DNA of 64,000 nucleotides from Anarhynchus alexandrinus. Its lineage: Eukaryota > Chordata > Aves > Charadriiformes > Charadriidae. The notes below the pieces were generated by a model that did not search any database, was not told where the DNA came from, and worked only from the letters and a program-made list of their open reading frames with translations. The stretch is from the NCBI GenBank assembly GCA_008711295.1, contig VUYV01000054.1, positions 1,458,367-1,522,366 on the forward strand. The letters run 5' to 3'. Made by a program: the position numbers and the translations under genes. This document shows positions 1-14,100 of the stretch, in pieces (positions within the stretch are counted from its first letter, which is position 1; each line of letters opens with the position of its first letter).

Positions 1-3000
1 CAGCAGGCATCAGATGAGCAGAAAACCATCTGACACCACAGACAGTTGCAGGGAAGGAGAAACAGAGGAGATTGTTTTGATCATATTCATTCTTTGAGAT
101 TTAAAGCAGTTTAGCTCCTGCAGAGGTTTCTTTCTTTCTTTCTACACCACGAGGAAGAGTCACTCTGTATGTTTCTAGCCTCTCCAACCTCCCTAAATTA
201 ACTCTCCCACAGGTACCCATTCATCCCTTCTCCTGTCATCAACTCCAAACTTCCACGCTGACTTCCAGCTGCTTCTTGGCTCTGGATAGTCTTTGTCCAT
301 CTTCCAGAGAGGATCCGGAAGCCAAGCCCGACTGCTTCTGAGGGGGGGTAAAACCTCCAGCAGCAGCACAAGGACGACCAGGGAAGTTAGGAGAGGAATT
401 CCTCAGCCAAGACAACTGGTCCCCTGTCTGCCCCAACAAGAGACCACACAAAGCATCCAAAGGCAAGTCATTTATATTTAACTTCTTTTCAAAGTCATGC
501 CTTCTGAAATTGACTTGAATCTGCCTTAGAAATACCAATATACATTATCTTGCACAATTTGCTTGCTCTTGCTTCTACAGCGCAAGCTGGCCAGAGCCTC
601 TCACTTTCTTCAGAAGGATCAAGAACTCAGCTACAAGTAGACTGTCTAAAAGCAGCTTTGAAGCCATTTGACCTCTGTAATTCTTCCTGATTTTACACGG
701 ATGAAAAGGGCTGCATCTGCTCTGCCTCATTTTTGCAAATGAGTACCTGATCCACTGTTTCCAACAGGTTTTAATAACTACTATAGCAAACCATGTTTTA
801 TGTGATAAATGTCAGCAAATGAACTGAAAACCAATTGCCTACGGTATTTCAGAAGGAAAATGACATGGCAGACTACCCTCTCCTTCTGTAGAGGGAATCA
901 TTAAAAAAAGGCTGTGTTCCTGCCACGCAGCACGGGGTAGGCAGCGCTTGCTGTCACTGACAGTTTCTTTGCTTTCTTCGTGCTTATTCTTTCCTTGCGA
1001 TGAAATGTGAAAAGGAAAATGACATCTGAATCACTGAGAGGTGTTTTTTTTATTTCATTTTTAAATCGTTTTCTCAGTAGCCACTCTCCTACTCTACAGG
1101 AAACACATAACAACCACCAAATCACCCCATTTGTAAGACAGTATCCACTGCTGCTCCAGTAATTGTAAGGAGGGGTTCTCATGTACACAGCCAGAAGAAA
1201 CCAAATACAACAGCTTTTCCCAATTTCAATAACCTTCCATGTACCAAGCTTCAAACCAACAGAGCCTTCTCCCAGCAAAACAACAGTAAGTAGGAAGTAT
1301 CCTGCATTTTAAAGGTGACCTAGGCAGTCCCGCTAAGAGGACTAAAATGCTTTAATATATTGTGCTGAACATCCTAACGCACAAGCAAAATGTGGGTTTC
1401 CCAGTACAGTTCATCTTCCCTGCAGGCTCTGAAACTCTATGCGTCCCAGTGCACAGCATCGCAGCAGGCACTCTGCTCCTGACATTACACCACCAAAAGA
1501 CTAAACTAGAGATATCTACAGAGAAAAAAAATAAATCTTTGAACCAACATAACCCATGGGGGTTTGAAGCCAGTTCTTGCTCCATCTTTCAGCTTACCAA
1601 TATCAGGGCACCAAGGGGAAAGCAGTAGTCTAGGACAGGGCAGGACTCTTGGACGGGGTCAGAAAGCCAGTTCAGACCAGCCAAGTATCACTGCCACACT
1701 CCTGACCCTGCTCATCACACAGCAGCACAGAGGCTGTGTTTCGTTTGAGCCTGCAGATGACCTTCATATTAAATCCATCCTTACAGCCTCCACTCTTTCT
1801 TCTTTGAACAACCACCACCACAAATCAAGTACTCTGGATCATTCAGCTCCCTCTAGCCTTCTCGTGTGAGCCTCCAGGCCTCCTGCATCTAGGCGCTGGA
1901 GCCCCATATATAATTCAGTATGTTATCAGATCTGCTCTCCTCTGCAATATTAATATGTCAGTTCCCATGTTAGTTCTCACCAATCTGACTACCATGCATG
2001 TAAAATGTCTAAATTCACTGTGGCTGGAACAACAACACAAAACATTAAGTAATTTAACAGAGGAAAAAAAAGCATTGGCTTTGACTGGCAGTGTTGTTCA
2101 GAGCACATGGCAGTAAGTATGTGTTACACTTTCAATGCACGATCCAGCAAGGTAACTGCAAAGGTTGGAAACTGAAGCATTCAAAGTTAAAAAGTGCCAG
2201 AACTCAAGCTGCCTAAACAACACTAATTTGACCATCCCACTTGTATAAGGTCTAGAATTACATGACCAAAATATTTCCCTTCAGAATCTGTCTCACCAAG
2301 GGCACAAAATGTCTGGTGCTCACTCCACAAGCTATTCCTTTTCCTTTTAAATTGCATATTATTCCCTTTATTCTTCAGGGGGAAGCCATGGACTTATTTG
2401 CCATACATCATTCAAATCCCATTCTGAAGACAGAATTTTTATCTTCCACATAAACAAGTTATCTTTCCTAATGACCCATGTGAGATGAGATGATAGTATT
2501 ATTGTCGTTTCACAAATGGGAAATGAAAGCCGAGAGGTGAAAGTTAAATGCTTCCATTTCTTTTGGATGCCTTAACTGAGACTACTGAGACCCTATTTTC
2601 AGAGAATTTAAAAATTACTACAAAGCACTTGATGGATACATCTACCCAGCGCAACTCAACAACTTGCAGAGATGCTTTAGGTAGTTTTCATTGAGTTAGT
2701 TCCTGAGCCAACATAGCCATGGCACGCTGCCTTGGCTGATGAGCTCTAGTGGAAGAAACCAGGCAGCTGGCCCAGGTTGCATTAAAACACGCCACTCTGC
2801 TGACTCCAGGATCCAGCCTAATACTTCAGCAGAGCAGTATGCTGCAAGGACCTACTACACCATCTGAGGTTAAAGCTGACATTTCTAGATGATGCTACCT
2901 AGATGAATATCTAGATGATGCACTGCTGACTCTTGAAGGGCAGAGGTCCCACCAAGTTCAGCAGCAGCTAGGAACGCCCAACATTTCCACAAATCAGACC

Positions 3001-6000
3001 CCTGAGCATCAAATTGGACACACAAAAAATGGGAAACATTCCATCAGCAGGCCACCATAGAAAGTCTAGTTTAAGTAACTTGCTAGGGACAAACCTGAGA
3101 ACTGAGAAGAAAAGGCAGAGAAGTACTGCAGCTCTCCAGGACAAAGCTCTACTGCATCAGTTATTAAGGTTTCCTTCCTCTTCCAACAATTCTCCCACTC
3201 TTACTGCTAACTTTTTCACCTTCATCAACCACTTGCTTCACCACAGCTCTGACTCAAAACAAGGCATTCTGCACTCTGAATCATACAATGGTTCTAGGAT
3301 AAAATATCCTAATCAACATACTTAAAGTAATACTACTAATATTACACTGCATCATCTTACTCCAATTTAAACTATTCATTTCTTTGGTCTTTTTAATAAG
3401 ATACTTTTGAAAATTCCTCCTGCAGCAGGAGAGATACCCATTGCTTATCCACAGGATCAGACTCTTGGGTCAGCTAACTAGCAGCAGTAGTAGTAGGTTG
3501 TCCACAGGTCTACTGGTTGGCCACTGGACCATCACTGGAGGGCAATGACATTTTTCCTCCAGGTAGGAAATTTCTCAGAATACAGCAAGGAGCAAAACAG
3601 TGATTCAAGTCTGTAGGTAGACTCATCTTCCCATTCACGGCTTCCTGTCCTAAGTCTCTTCAGTCTTGACCTTTCTGTCCATATTCAGCCCCTCCTGCTG
3701 CGACCTCTCTCCAGTGCCTCACCCAGTCTCTTTTCACCCAGAGAGTCTGAATTCTTCCACATCACCAGAGGCACCTTGCCTCCCCACTGCCCTCATGCAG
3801 GCCTCTTCTCCAGGGGTCTCTTCCAGCTCCTGACTTCACTGAACAAGAGCCAAAGCAAAGAGGGTCTTCACTGTCCATCCTAACCCTTTCCTCTGCCTGT
3901 CCAGAGCCCTACTTCTGCACCCAGCCTGCAGCTCCTCATACAGTCAATCCATGTTCCCTGTGTTCAATGAATAATGTTAGACTGGTTTAGTAAAAGTAAG
4001 TTAAAGACAGGAAGACGGGAAAATCTGAATACTTTAAAAGGGCAAAGCATTTGCTATTTTTATTCAAAGTGCTGTGGCGGGCGTAATTATGCAAATTCAA
4101 AAAACTTGTCATAATTGACCTTTTCAAAACATGGGTGTCCATGGGTCTAACATACAATTCACTGGTGAACCCTGAAATTTATTAAAGGTCAGCAGTTCTA
4201 CAACTTCTTCTCATTTCATCATTAAAGATCTTGTTTAAGATGCACCCAGCAGCAATCATCAATGAAAAACAAACTTGTTTAAAAACAGGTAAAAATTTTC
4301 ATGTGTTGGGTTAGAAAAACTTGTACCTTTAAAAAGCTCTGTAAAAGGAAAAGAAAAAAAAACAAACCAAATTGTTCTTGCTACAGAATCTATCAGCTTA
4401 CTTGTTCTGAATATTCAACAATGCCAGAATCCAAAGATTCTGGTCATCTGAAGCCTTGTAAGCAGATTTAGTAAATGGTCAGGAGTCATTACTGATTCAA
4501 ACCAAGTTTATTCTGGCAGTGCATAGAGTAAATCTAAAATCTCATTGTGTTTCGATCCTTTGGGGCTTGGCTGTCTCTTCTATTGCTCCAAGAACTGTGT
4601 CACAGACCTTTGTATTCATTTGGGGAAGATTATTCTCCACCTTTCTGATCTCATTCACAGCAACATGGTCTCTCCCCACCTTGAAAACTGCTTCGTGCTA
4701 CAATCTTGCTATGAAGAGCTCACACAGAGCCTGGCAAAACATCTAGTAAATGACGATTTCTGTGGAGTCAAGACTGGCCAAAGAGAGATTTCAGACAGAA
4801 CATGCACAAGAAAAAAATCCAAAACAAAACACCGACACATTTTGACAAATACTCACAAGCCCTGATGCAATTACTCTTGAACTTTATGCTGTATTTTTTA
4901 TGCAGGGTCCACTTGAGAAATTTCGAGTATTTTTTCTTTCAAGAAACTGAAACACGATTACAAATAGGTAAAGCTGTCCTTAATTAGAATGGTAGTTACA
5001 ACATCAAATACTAATCCTGTTCCATGATAGAAATGACAGAACTATGGCTTTTACCAAGGGAATGAAGCAATGAACATAAAAAAGCTGAGGGCCAGATCAA
5101 ACAGAATTAGTTGCCAGAGCATCACAGCAGATAATGAATCTACGACAATTTATACCAATGAAGGCAGCTTGTCCTTGAAGCTCAAGGTCATTTTTTTCAG
5201 AAAAGAACAAATCTTTTTTCTGCAATTTGCATGCAGTACAAGCTTTTACTTCCTGAATTAATCTTCTACACCGCAGCATCACAGACTATAGCATGAATGT
5301 GATTTTTTTTTTCCATTGGTACCTACACTCTGAGAAATGTGTTGCTTCAACTGTTTCTTGTACAACAGATGGAAGGACATCATAAAATATCAGATGGTCC
5401 CCTAGCAGGCTCTTTGAAATTCAAATAAGGCTACATATCCTTCACCCCTGCCACACAAGACCATAACAGGGTTGATTACAGAAATACTGCATACTAGCAC
5501 AGGTCTGTGTCAAATCAGTAATGTGACACAGTGTCAAGCTTAGCAGCAGGGTTTTAACTGTTTATTTTCATTTAGCCCCTGCCTGCAGCATCTGTCACCA
5601 CCAGGAGCATTCCATGAGGTCCCAAACAACCAGCACAAGGACACCAAATATAGCTCGGCACTCAGCAGCTGGAATTACCCTGCCATAGTTATTCCATTTT
5701 CATCCAAGTCAGTCAGCATCTTAGGATCCATTTCTGGAGATAATGCCATACCATAGCAATTATGCAGTAACCAGCTGAATAACTTGTACTAGATAACGGA
5801 CTTCACTTTTGCTGCTCTGCCTTCACATACATTCCAGGAGGTGGTGCTGTCACTTGGACGGAAACGGAGCAAAAACTGTCAGATGGTGTTTGTACACTGA
5901 ATATATTGGTTGATCTGACCGTTTAACAAGCCTATGCAGATAAAATACTCCAACAAATCAGGATGACTTTATGCAAGAAATGCACAAGCCCACATGTGCA

Positions 6001-9000
6001 CGCACACAATGCAAACTGAAGATTCAAATTTCATGCAAAGTAACTAGTAAATGCATGTTCAACATTTTTGAAAATTCAAAGCCTATCAGTTCCTAATGCT
6101 CCCAATCTGAATGTTCTTCTGAAAAGAAAAGCAGCTCTTTAGTGCTTTGCATGAATTCAAACCATGGGCTATTACTCACAGAGAATAAACCTGTTGTGTC
6201 ACCCATCTGTAACAGCCATCTGGGACAGATGTTTTAAATGGAAACTGCCACGAGATTTAGGGTCCACAATCAACTTATCTTACTACTTCATCATTTACCC
6301 CTGAATGCCCCAATAAGAAATTATGGAGTCCCATCTGACTGAAGGAAGCCATACACATACTGTACATTGGCTTCCTTCCCTCACACATGAAAGCAGATCA
6401 ATGCTATGCCCATACCACCCTATCCCATCCCACCCAATCCCTGCTGCTTGGAGAGCTAAAGCTCACCTGAATTTTTTATGGACATGGAATTGACCATACA
6501 TAATGCAAGCAAAGTCAGACTGACTATTTGTTTGCTCTTATTTACTTGCTACCAGGGACCTTAATTTCTTAAGCCAAAGAAATTCCCTTCAAAATGTGTG
6601 CTTAGCAAGTATAAAGATTTTTCATAAAATTCTGAAATAAAATTATTAGGTATTCACACCCAAGTTCTATGATTTTCTCTGCATGTCCATCTGGCAGATA
6701 GCTGAATTATTTATTTGCTGTCACACTCAGTAAATTGATCTACTGGCATTTAAAGGTGTCATCTTTACTCATTACAATTTCAATGATCACTCGAGCACTG
6801 CCAGCATTGTACCAATGACCTGAGTTCTGACTACGACTTTTAATCTCTGCTAATCACAAAACCAGCAAGATTAATTCCACATATAAAGCAGTATAAGAGA
6901 CAGAAGAAACTGAAGGACTAGGCTGCTTTGCTTCAGAGTTCATTGATCTCTGCGTGGTAACGATTTGATGAGAACGTTAATTTAATGACTGTGAAGTGCA
7001 ACATACATTTTTTGAGATCAAGGTAAAACATCAGAACTGGTCACACTGCAATGCAGAATTAAGGTAAACGGGCTTCATAGACAAGAATGGGATTATATTA
7101 TGCTCATGATAATGAAAAACTACCCAATCAGTCTCACATCACAACCATTGTCCTCACAGTTGCAAGAGGAATGTGACTGCCTCCTCACAGATAGACCATA
7201 CTGCTCTGAAGAGTTTGGGGCAGATGTTACCAACCCTTAGCCACATCTTCTGCATGCCCTCCCCAGTACACTTCCAAACTATTTTAGCCGCAGTGCCAGA
7301 GACCAGAACTCCATTTCTGCCCCAAGATATTTCAGGCTGGCAAATAACAGCAGCCCCCCGGGTCACACTGAGGAACTGCTTAAAAGCAAGCAGTACCCAT
7401 ACAGCTTGGAAAATGTACAAAAACACAAGACATTCAAGATGCACTAGACTATGTTCTAGCACGCTCTAGGTGATATATCAAGAGGTTTTCAAGAAAAGAC
7501 ACAACGACCATCCAAGCTCCTAGCAACGCACAGGCTGTTGCATGCTGCCATGCTCTTAATCGTCCCCAATTTGCACGCTGTAGCACAGCCTAGCAGGCAA
7601 ATGGCTCCATAACCATCACCACTGTCTGAGGCGCTTCTGCTGAGAAAAGGACCACCAGCGTATTTCTCATGCAACACTCTGCAAGACAGGGAGTGCTCAA
7701 AAAGACATGACAGGATCTTGGGAAAGAAAGGACATACGCGTAGAGGGCAAGAGCTAACATGGGCGTGCACACGTACTTCAACTGGAAATTGAACACCAGC
7801 TGAAATAATGTCACCTCCCGTTCACCGACACCCCTGGGCAGCACAGGAACTAAACACAGCAGTGACCTGCAACCCACAGCCACACACATATATAACCACA
7901 GCCAAGCCAAACTGCAGGAAAAGTTGGAATTTTGATCATGCCTCACTAGAGAAAAACATAATTAAAACTATTACACTTGGAAAACTTCCAGCTCTATGAA
8001 TCTGACAAAGACATTTATGATGATAAAAGAATAATAAAGTCCAGTAAGATCCCTGTACATAAAAGCACTAAAAGAGTTTTATAGTCAGAAATCCAAGGGA
8101 AGAACATTTTAAACAAGTTAATGTGCAACTTCTATAGAAAAGGAGTAGCGTGATTTTTCCATTTCCTAAACTGTTATTTAACTTCACAGCTATATGTATC
8201 CTATCACACTTTTCCTGTCAGACTAAACATCTTGTTTTATTACAGGTCAGAGCAACTTATCTCTCAGGATATTTTTGATGAAAATTAACTCTAGGCTTCA
8301 ATAAAAACAGCCCAATGTCCCTTCTGTGATAACTAATTTTTGACACTTCGATCCACTTTGCATTTCTATCCTTTGAAGAATGACTAACATGAGAAGGAAT
8401 TCATAACATCATCCACCAACCCGGGTGCGTTACAGTAAGACATATTGACGTGCTTGCTCTTTTTATTGATCCATGCAGCAGGTTGTTATTCGAGGTAACA
8501 TTAACAGAAATGTCACATTACTTAAAAAGAAAAAATTATTTCACAGTTTTTGGAAAAAAACATTTGGCAGAGTGCTGCCATCTGCACCAATATTTGAAAA
8601 CCAAGCTATTCAAATATGCATAATTTATTTAATCTTATCAAGATATTTAAAAATTAGACACTTTTTATTACATTTTCCAAAGAAGCATCACTTTGCATAC
8701 TGAGTATTATATCCATCTGGAAAACTAACACTTGAAACAGCCTTGCCTTTTCACGTCCATACAACCTTGTTATATTGGGCTATTCATACATACTGAGCAT
8801 ATGACTTCTGGAAGTTGCTTTTGGGAAATAAGGGTAAGGGGAGACAAAAACTACAGAGGTTGCTCAAATGATGACAATAAGAATTTTAAGTCTCTCGAAA
8901 ATACATATACTGAAGTGTAGTGATGATTTCCTACCATTTTTCCTATTTATTTTAGAACCGGGCACAAGAGAGCAGCTTAGAGGAACCCCTTTTCTTGAAC

Positions 9001-11081
9001 AGGTTCAAGAGCTTCAAGAGGTTAAGAATTTCACTCCTGATTATGCTGACAAACAATTCCAATTTTGCACCAATCCAAGCAGTAAGTGACATAAGAAAAG
9101 AATTTATAACACACATGCACTGGAGCTGAAGCCTGTTTGGGATTGCGCCTGTTACAGCCCAGAAACTGGAGATGGAGAGTCTCAACACTCATAGTTTAAT
9201 TGAAGAAAACATCTTCTGCCACCCTTCTTCTGGCCTTCTCAGTGATCACCCTTGTTTTGAAGGGGTATCCCTTGTTTCACGTATTTGCTGTTTAAGCCTG
9301 GAAAATGTGGAACGAAGCCTCCACAGATTTTAACCAAGCAACACAGCTGCCCACTAAACCTTCTTGACTATAGCACTTTACCTAACCACAATGTTTAAAA
9401 TACAAGAAGATTCTTTCCATTTTATCCTGAGCCTCCACTGAACAGCACACCTGAAACACACATCCAAGGAAGGGGAGAAGCGTGCAAGAAAGAAAACTCC
9501 TGGAATGATTCGTTAACAGCACAAACAAAACCAAATAGGCTTTATTAGAGTTTCATTATGCTTTACTGTTACAGATCAGTGACTTATTCAGGGTAAGGCT
9601 TTGGAAAAAGGTAGTTGGAAGTCCCTCTACACAGCTGGAAGTTTCTAGTATCAGCTCACCAGACCTTTCTGGACATTTGCTAAGCTCTGGAAGACTATAA
9701 AGTATGGGCTTCAGAGGACTGTGCTGCTGTGTGTTCTGAGCTGCTGAGCAAACCACAGGAGGGGAACTGTGAAGCAGAAATGAAAAAAAAAAAAAAGTCT
9801 CAAGCTGACTTAGCCATTTGCTCTAGAACAACAGTAATTTTCCAGGAAAATGTTCTAAAGAGCTGAACCTTATCAAGAGGCTGGACGTGAACTGTTCCTC
9901 CAAGGAATGCTCAGTAATGAAAGATAAACGTGCACTTTACTTTAGGGGGTTTGAACATAAGACTATCTCCCACCTTCAAATCTACTTTTCTGAATTTCTT
10001 TGTGCGCGGTATTTACAATGCCCACTTCTTTTCTTAAGGTAGCAGCAGAAAGAATATCTTCTTTGAGTAAACAGATTTGGACAGACTGCAGAAATTTGCC
10101 AAATATTGATTTTGATAGGGCTGAGCTTAAAGTTTCAATCTTGGTTCAGTTTCACATAGAAATTTTACAAACTGATTTGTAAAACAAATGTATTGTATTA
10201 AAACAAGTGAATTGTACTACTCCAAATAATAAACTGAAACATCTATGACAACTGAGTATTTGAGAGCAGCAGAAATATATAATTAAGGGTAAAACGGTAC
10301 ACTAGGATAAATATTGTGTCCTCGGCTGTTCTGTCTGAATACATAAGCAAACACTTTTTTACTGTGAGGATGACTGAGCATGGAGCAGGTCACCCAGAGA
10401 AGCTGCAGGGTCTCCATCCTTACAGATATTCAAAAGCTATCTGGACATGGTCATGGGCAGCCTGCTATAGGTGACGCTGCTTGAACAGGGGGCTAGGACC
10501 AGGTGACCTCCAGAGGTCACCTCAACCATTCTGTGCTTCTAAAATATTTCTGAAAAAAAAAAAAAGTCCCCTACTACCATCCAAAAAGGCAGTCAACTTG
10601 TATAATTTCTGCAACTAATGAATGCTAGCATCAGATGTGCTTTGCTTCTCCTGGAGAGATAAATCAGATCTCTCCATGTTCTCACTGGCAACCCACTCAA
10701 GCAGGATCACAGGCAGACACTCTGCCTGGCTGGCCCAGATGTGGTTACTGGTAGCATACAACTGCAGTCAGCCAACTGATCTAGAATGTTTTATTCTACA
10801 AGCCTTTTCTTCAGTGGTACTTTCAGTCAAGTCTCTCTCCCCTCTTGGCCTACCAGTTTTTACAAAACTTAGCCTAATACCTTTGTGTCTATGTTCTATC
10901 GAACTGGAAAAAAACATTTGTTGAATACAAGTTATAAGTGAGGAAATTGACAATTCAATATATAAGCCCTTATTTCTGTTGGAAACTAAGTTAAAAACAT
11001 GTTACAGGGAGTGCAGTCTTCTGCTGAACAATGTTTGTGTAAAGCATACTAAGCACCCAAGAATTACAGGAAAAGCATTAC
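1..11081. other. TEDC1 intron 5 and possibly beyond; no supported coding exon
   Basis: AT-rich sequence with only short, codon-random open frames on both strands. I looked on the minus strand for a further TEDC1 exon with good borders and saw none I trust. Weak candidates at 9,556-9,765 and about 240-345 are discussed elsewhere. Contents noted: a short TTTC run near 128-143, a CR1 tail at 10,350-10,545, and an A14 run at 9,782-9,796. Confidence 0.6.
10350..10545 (+). mobile_element. CR1 LINE 3' tail, plus orientation
   Basis: It resembles the CR1 3' end: a TTTACTGTGAGGATGACTGA start, then GTCACCCAGAGAAGCTGCAG, GGGCAGCCTGCTATAGGTGA, TGCTTGAACAGGGGGCTAGG and CTCAACCATTCTGTG at the end. It is 5'-truncated to about 200 bp with many substitutions and no coding part, so it is an old copy. 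It is antisense to TEDC1. Confidence 0.85.
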
Positions 11082-11180
11082 CTGCTTGTAGTTCTCTGGT
11101 TGTCTAACGAGATCTGTTTCCGTGACAGAAAAATGTCCAAGGATCTGGTCCATATGAGAGCCACTAGTGAATAAGTGGAT
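11082..11180 (-). CDS. TEDC1: TEDC1 exon 5
   Basis: This 99-nt, 33-codon exon sits between acceptor TCTATTCCAG and donor AGCAG|GTAATG, phase 0 on both sides. It encodes [17 protein letters not shown], then [16 protein letters not shown]. It follows directly on the LLHK end of exon 4, as KIHLYT follows LLSK in the human protein as I recall it. It is the last TEDC1 exon I can support in the window. Confidence 0.85.
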
Positions 11181-14100
11181 CTGGAATAGATTAAATTAAA
11201 CAATAGTTGTCAGTACGAGGACCGGATCATTAACAACATCATTAGCTACCATCTAACGGCTGCACGGCTTGAAATGGTGATGTGAACCAGTGGTTACAAG
11301 CCCATTCCCAATGGACAAGCACAAATGTAACTATCACCACCAAAACAACAGATCTTTTTAAAACAGCCTGCAGGAAATTATGATCATGCACCACAATTGC
11401 CTCACAAAATGGTCCATCTGGTGTTGCTACCAGAACCACAGGCAGGAATTGCTATTGCTGCTGCCACAGTAAAACTGAAGGAATTCTCTCTTCATCCTGT
11501 CTTAGTGTCTTTTTCCTTACACAACACACACTTTTGTGCATAGCATAAAAGGAAAAACCATTTACACAGATAGCAGAAGTCTTAACAGAGGTAAAGGATA
11601 CCCTCAGCCTAATTTTTGATTTCTTCCTTTAAAGCAGAAAATGCTGCCTAGTTACAGTAAGTTTCTCTTTTGCTGCTATATATTGTTGGCTTTCGCTTAC
11701 TGGGACCTTGTCCCAGCTGTGCTGGTGATGGTATCATCAATTACTTGGCGAAGAAGCTTCCCAAGTTAGTCAAGGGAACAATAAAAAGCAATTCCTCCTA
11801 TTCAGAGCTGATCCCTTTGTTACTGTAATAACTGCAGCTGCCAAACAAGATAGCAGTGCACATTTGTCAGACAATCGCTCATATTTCATTAATATTTCTG
11901 CCAGAAGACAGAGAACGTTTCCTGCTTTTCTTCCTTTATTCTAATATGAACTTTATCATACACTTGGGTATTGACAACTATTTTAAAGTTGACAGGCACT
12001 GGGTAATTATCAACCCTTCCCTGAAACTTCAGAATATTTTAGCGTTCCTTCCCAAAACTCACTTTTGGTGACAACCATCTGTCACATGTGCAGAGCTATG
12101 CGAGTTTAAAAATAAAAAAGCACCTCCCCACACAATGTTCTTCCTTTCTACTTGCCACTCCTCTCCCTGCTGCATTCTTGCATAACTATGGCTGCCAAAC
12201 CTTTGGGCCTCCAGCATCAGGGATAAATTTCAGCCCCTCTTCAAAAGTATGTTGCAGCGGCATCACTGGCTTAAGCTCAAAACAAATACTCTAAAGCTGT
12301 AACAACAGAGGAATAAGGTGTTCCCCTGAGACCAGACTAGATGGATACTTGAATAATCCAGCATTTGTATTTTCACTTTTACAATCTGTTATTGATAACC
12401 ACAACATACTGAAGATGAAAGACGGCTTAAGAAGGGAAACAGTACCAGGGTAAAAGCAGCAGGTGAGAGGGTGAGAGACAGTGCATGTGTAGCTGTTGCT
12501 GCGTGGCACCAGGATGGACTGAGGAGGAGGTAGTTCTGATTTAACCTTACGCTCCCCTTGGCATGAGAGTACAGGCACAGCCCCCACTGAGAACCACTTC
12601 TGGGGAGTTCCCAGTACCAATTCCTAAACGCCCTTGAGCTCAGATACCCTGCAGGGAGATCAGCTTGCCCAATTCACCTAAGAGAAGATGAAAAGGGGGC
12701 TTGTTCATAGTTCCCACACACTTGCATGAGATGAAAAACTTATACTGCATTAAAGAATGCCTACTGAGATCTAATGGCAAATTCACTTTAGGAAAAAACA
12801 AAGATTTTCAAACCAAACATCTCAAGACAAAAAAAAAAGATAAAAGATATAATTAACCAATGTAGTAATTTACGGAGTAACATGATAAATTCTTCATGCC
12901 AAGATACAGACGCATCTAACAATTGCAGTTTAGCTCACTCATAAATTACTGACAATGAGGTAATCACCCAGCACCAGTCTCTGCCCTCTGTTATTCAGAG
13001 ATCGAGACTTTGTCCTTGTCCCTTTACTCTTTTAGTAAAACATCAGATATATAGATGCGACCAATCCAATCCACTGGAATATACCTTATTTTATATTGGT
13101 TTTCTTAGAGGAGGCACAGGAAACCACTCCATTCATAGGAGGTATTTCCCAGTGCTGCTCTGCATTCCGACTGACAGGATACAACTGTGCTCTTACAGTT
13201 TCCAAGCATATTACAACCATTATTGTCATTTTACCATGATCTGATAATGCCAATTATGTTAAACTCTTCTTCTAGCATCAAGATTTCCATTTAACATAAT
13301 TTTAGTCCCACTATCTTATATCCATAGTCCACCAAATCAGACATTCACCTGCATAACAAAATTCACCTCTGAACCTGGCCTAACCTTCCCCTATTTCAAG
13401 TGTGACTTCTGTCTTGGTCTTTAGTGGATGGAGGACAGCTGAAAATACCCACGGGAAATCCATCAGTTTTGCAGAAACTCACTTGTTCGGCTGTTTCTGT
13501 CCACATGCTGATTCTGGCACAGCGCACGTAACAGGCCCAAAAAACAATGCCAGTTTTAAACTACACAGGCTCCTACCTGTTTTTCTGAAACCATGCAAGG
13601 CCTCTCATTCACGTTTTTTAAGGCAAAGTGGTAATTCAAAGCCTAACTAAAAACAACTGCTCTCCCCTATGAATTCAAGAGGGATCAAAAACCAGGCAGA
13701 TACATATTCCTCCAGCACTTCACAGAAAGAGGAAAAACCAGAATAGAAGGAACCAAGAGGCGTGCCTTAACACGGTAATTTATCCTTCACGCTTCCATAT
13801 ATTTGAAGGTGTATCAGGTAAATATGTACCACTGAGAATTTTGAGGGAATTATAATGGTATTACTATATTATACTTTCAAAGCAGACCAACCTGTCCGTG
13901 TTGAGAAACCATTATAATGTTATTCAACAGCTCATAGCCTCAGGCCGCAAAATTCCTCAGCAACAGAAAAGTTAAGATTTCCCTGAGGAAGTCTTCCTCC
14001 TACAGCAGGACATGTGTGTGTCTGTAAGCTTCAACATGCCTTCTGGGAGCTGAAGTCACTGAAAAGCAGCTCATCGGAAGAACTAGCAAAGAAGAACAGC

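Noticed and set aside
239..538. Minus-strand 99-codon frame, with an alternative frame containing LWKMDKDYPEP after a CCCCCCCTCAG acceptor, considered as a further TEDC1 exon
   Set aside because: No clear donor in phase, no firm similarity to the family, and the frame resembles other chance frames in the region.
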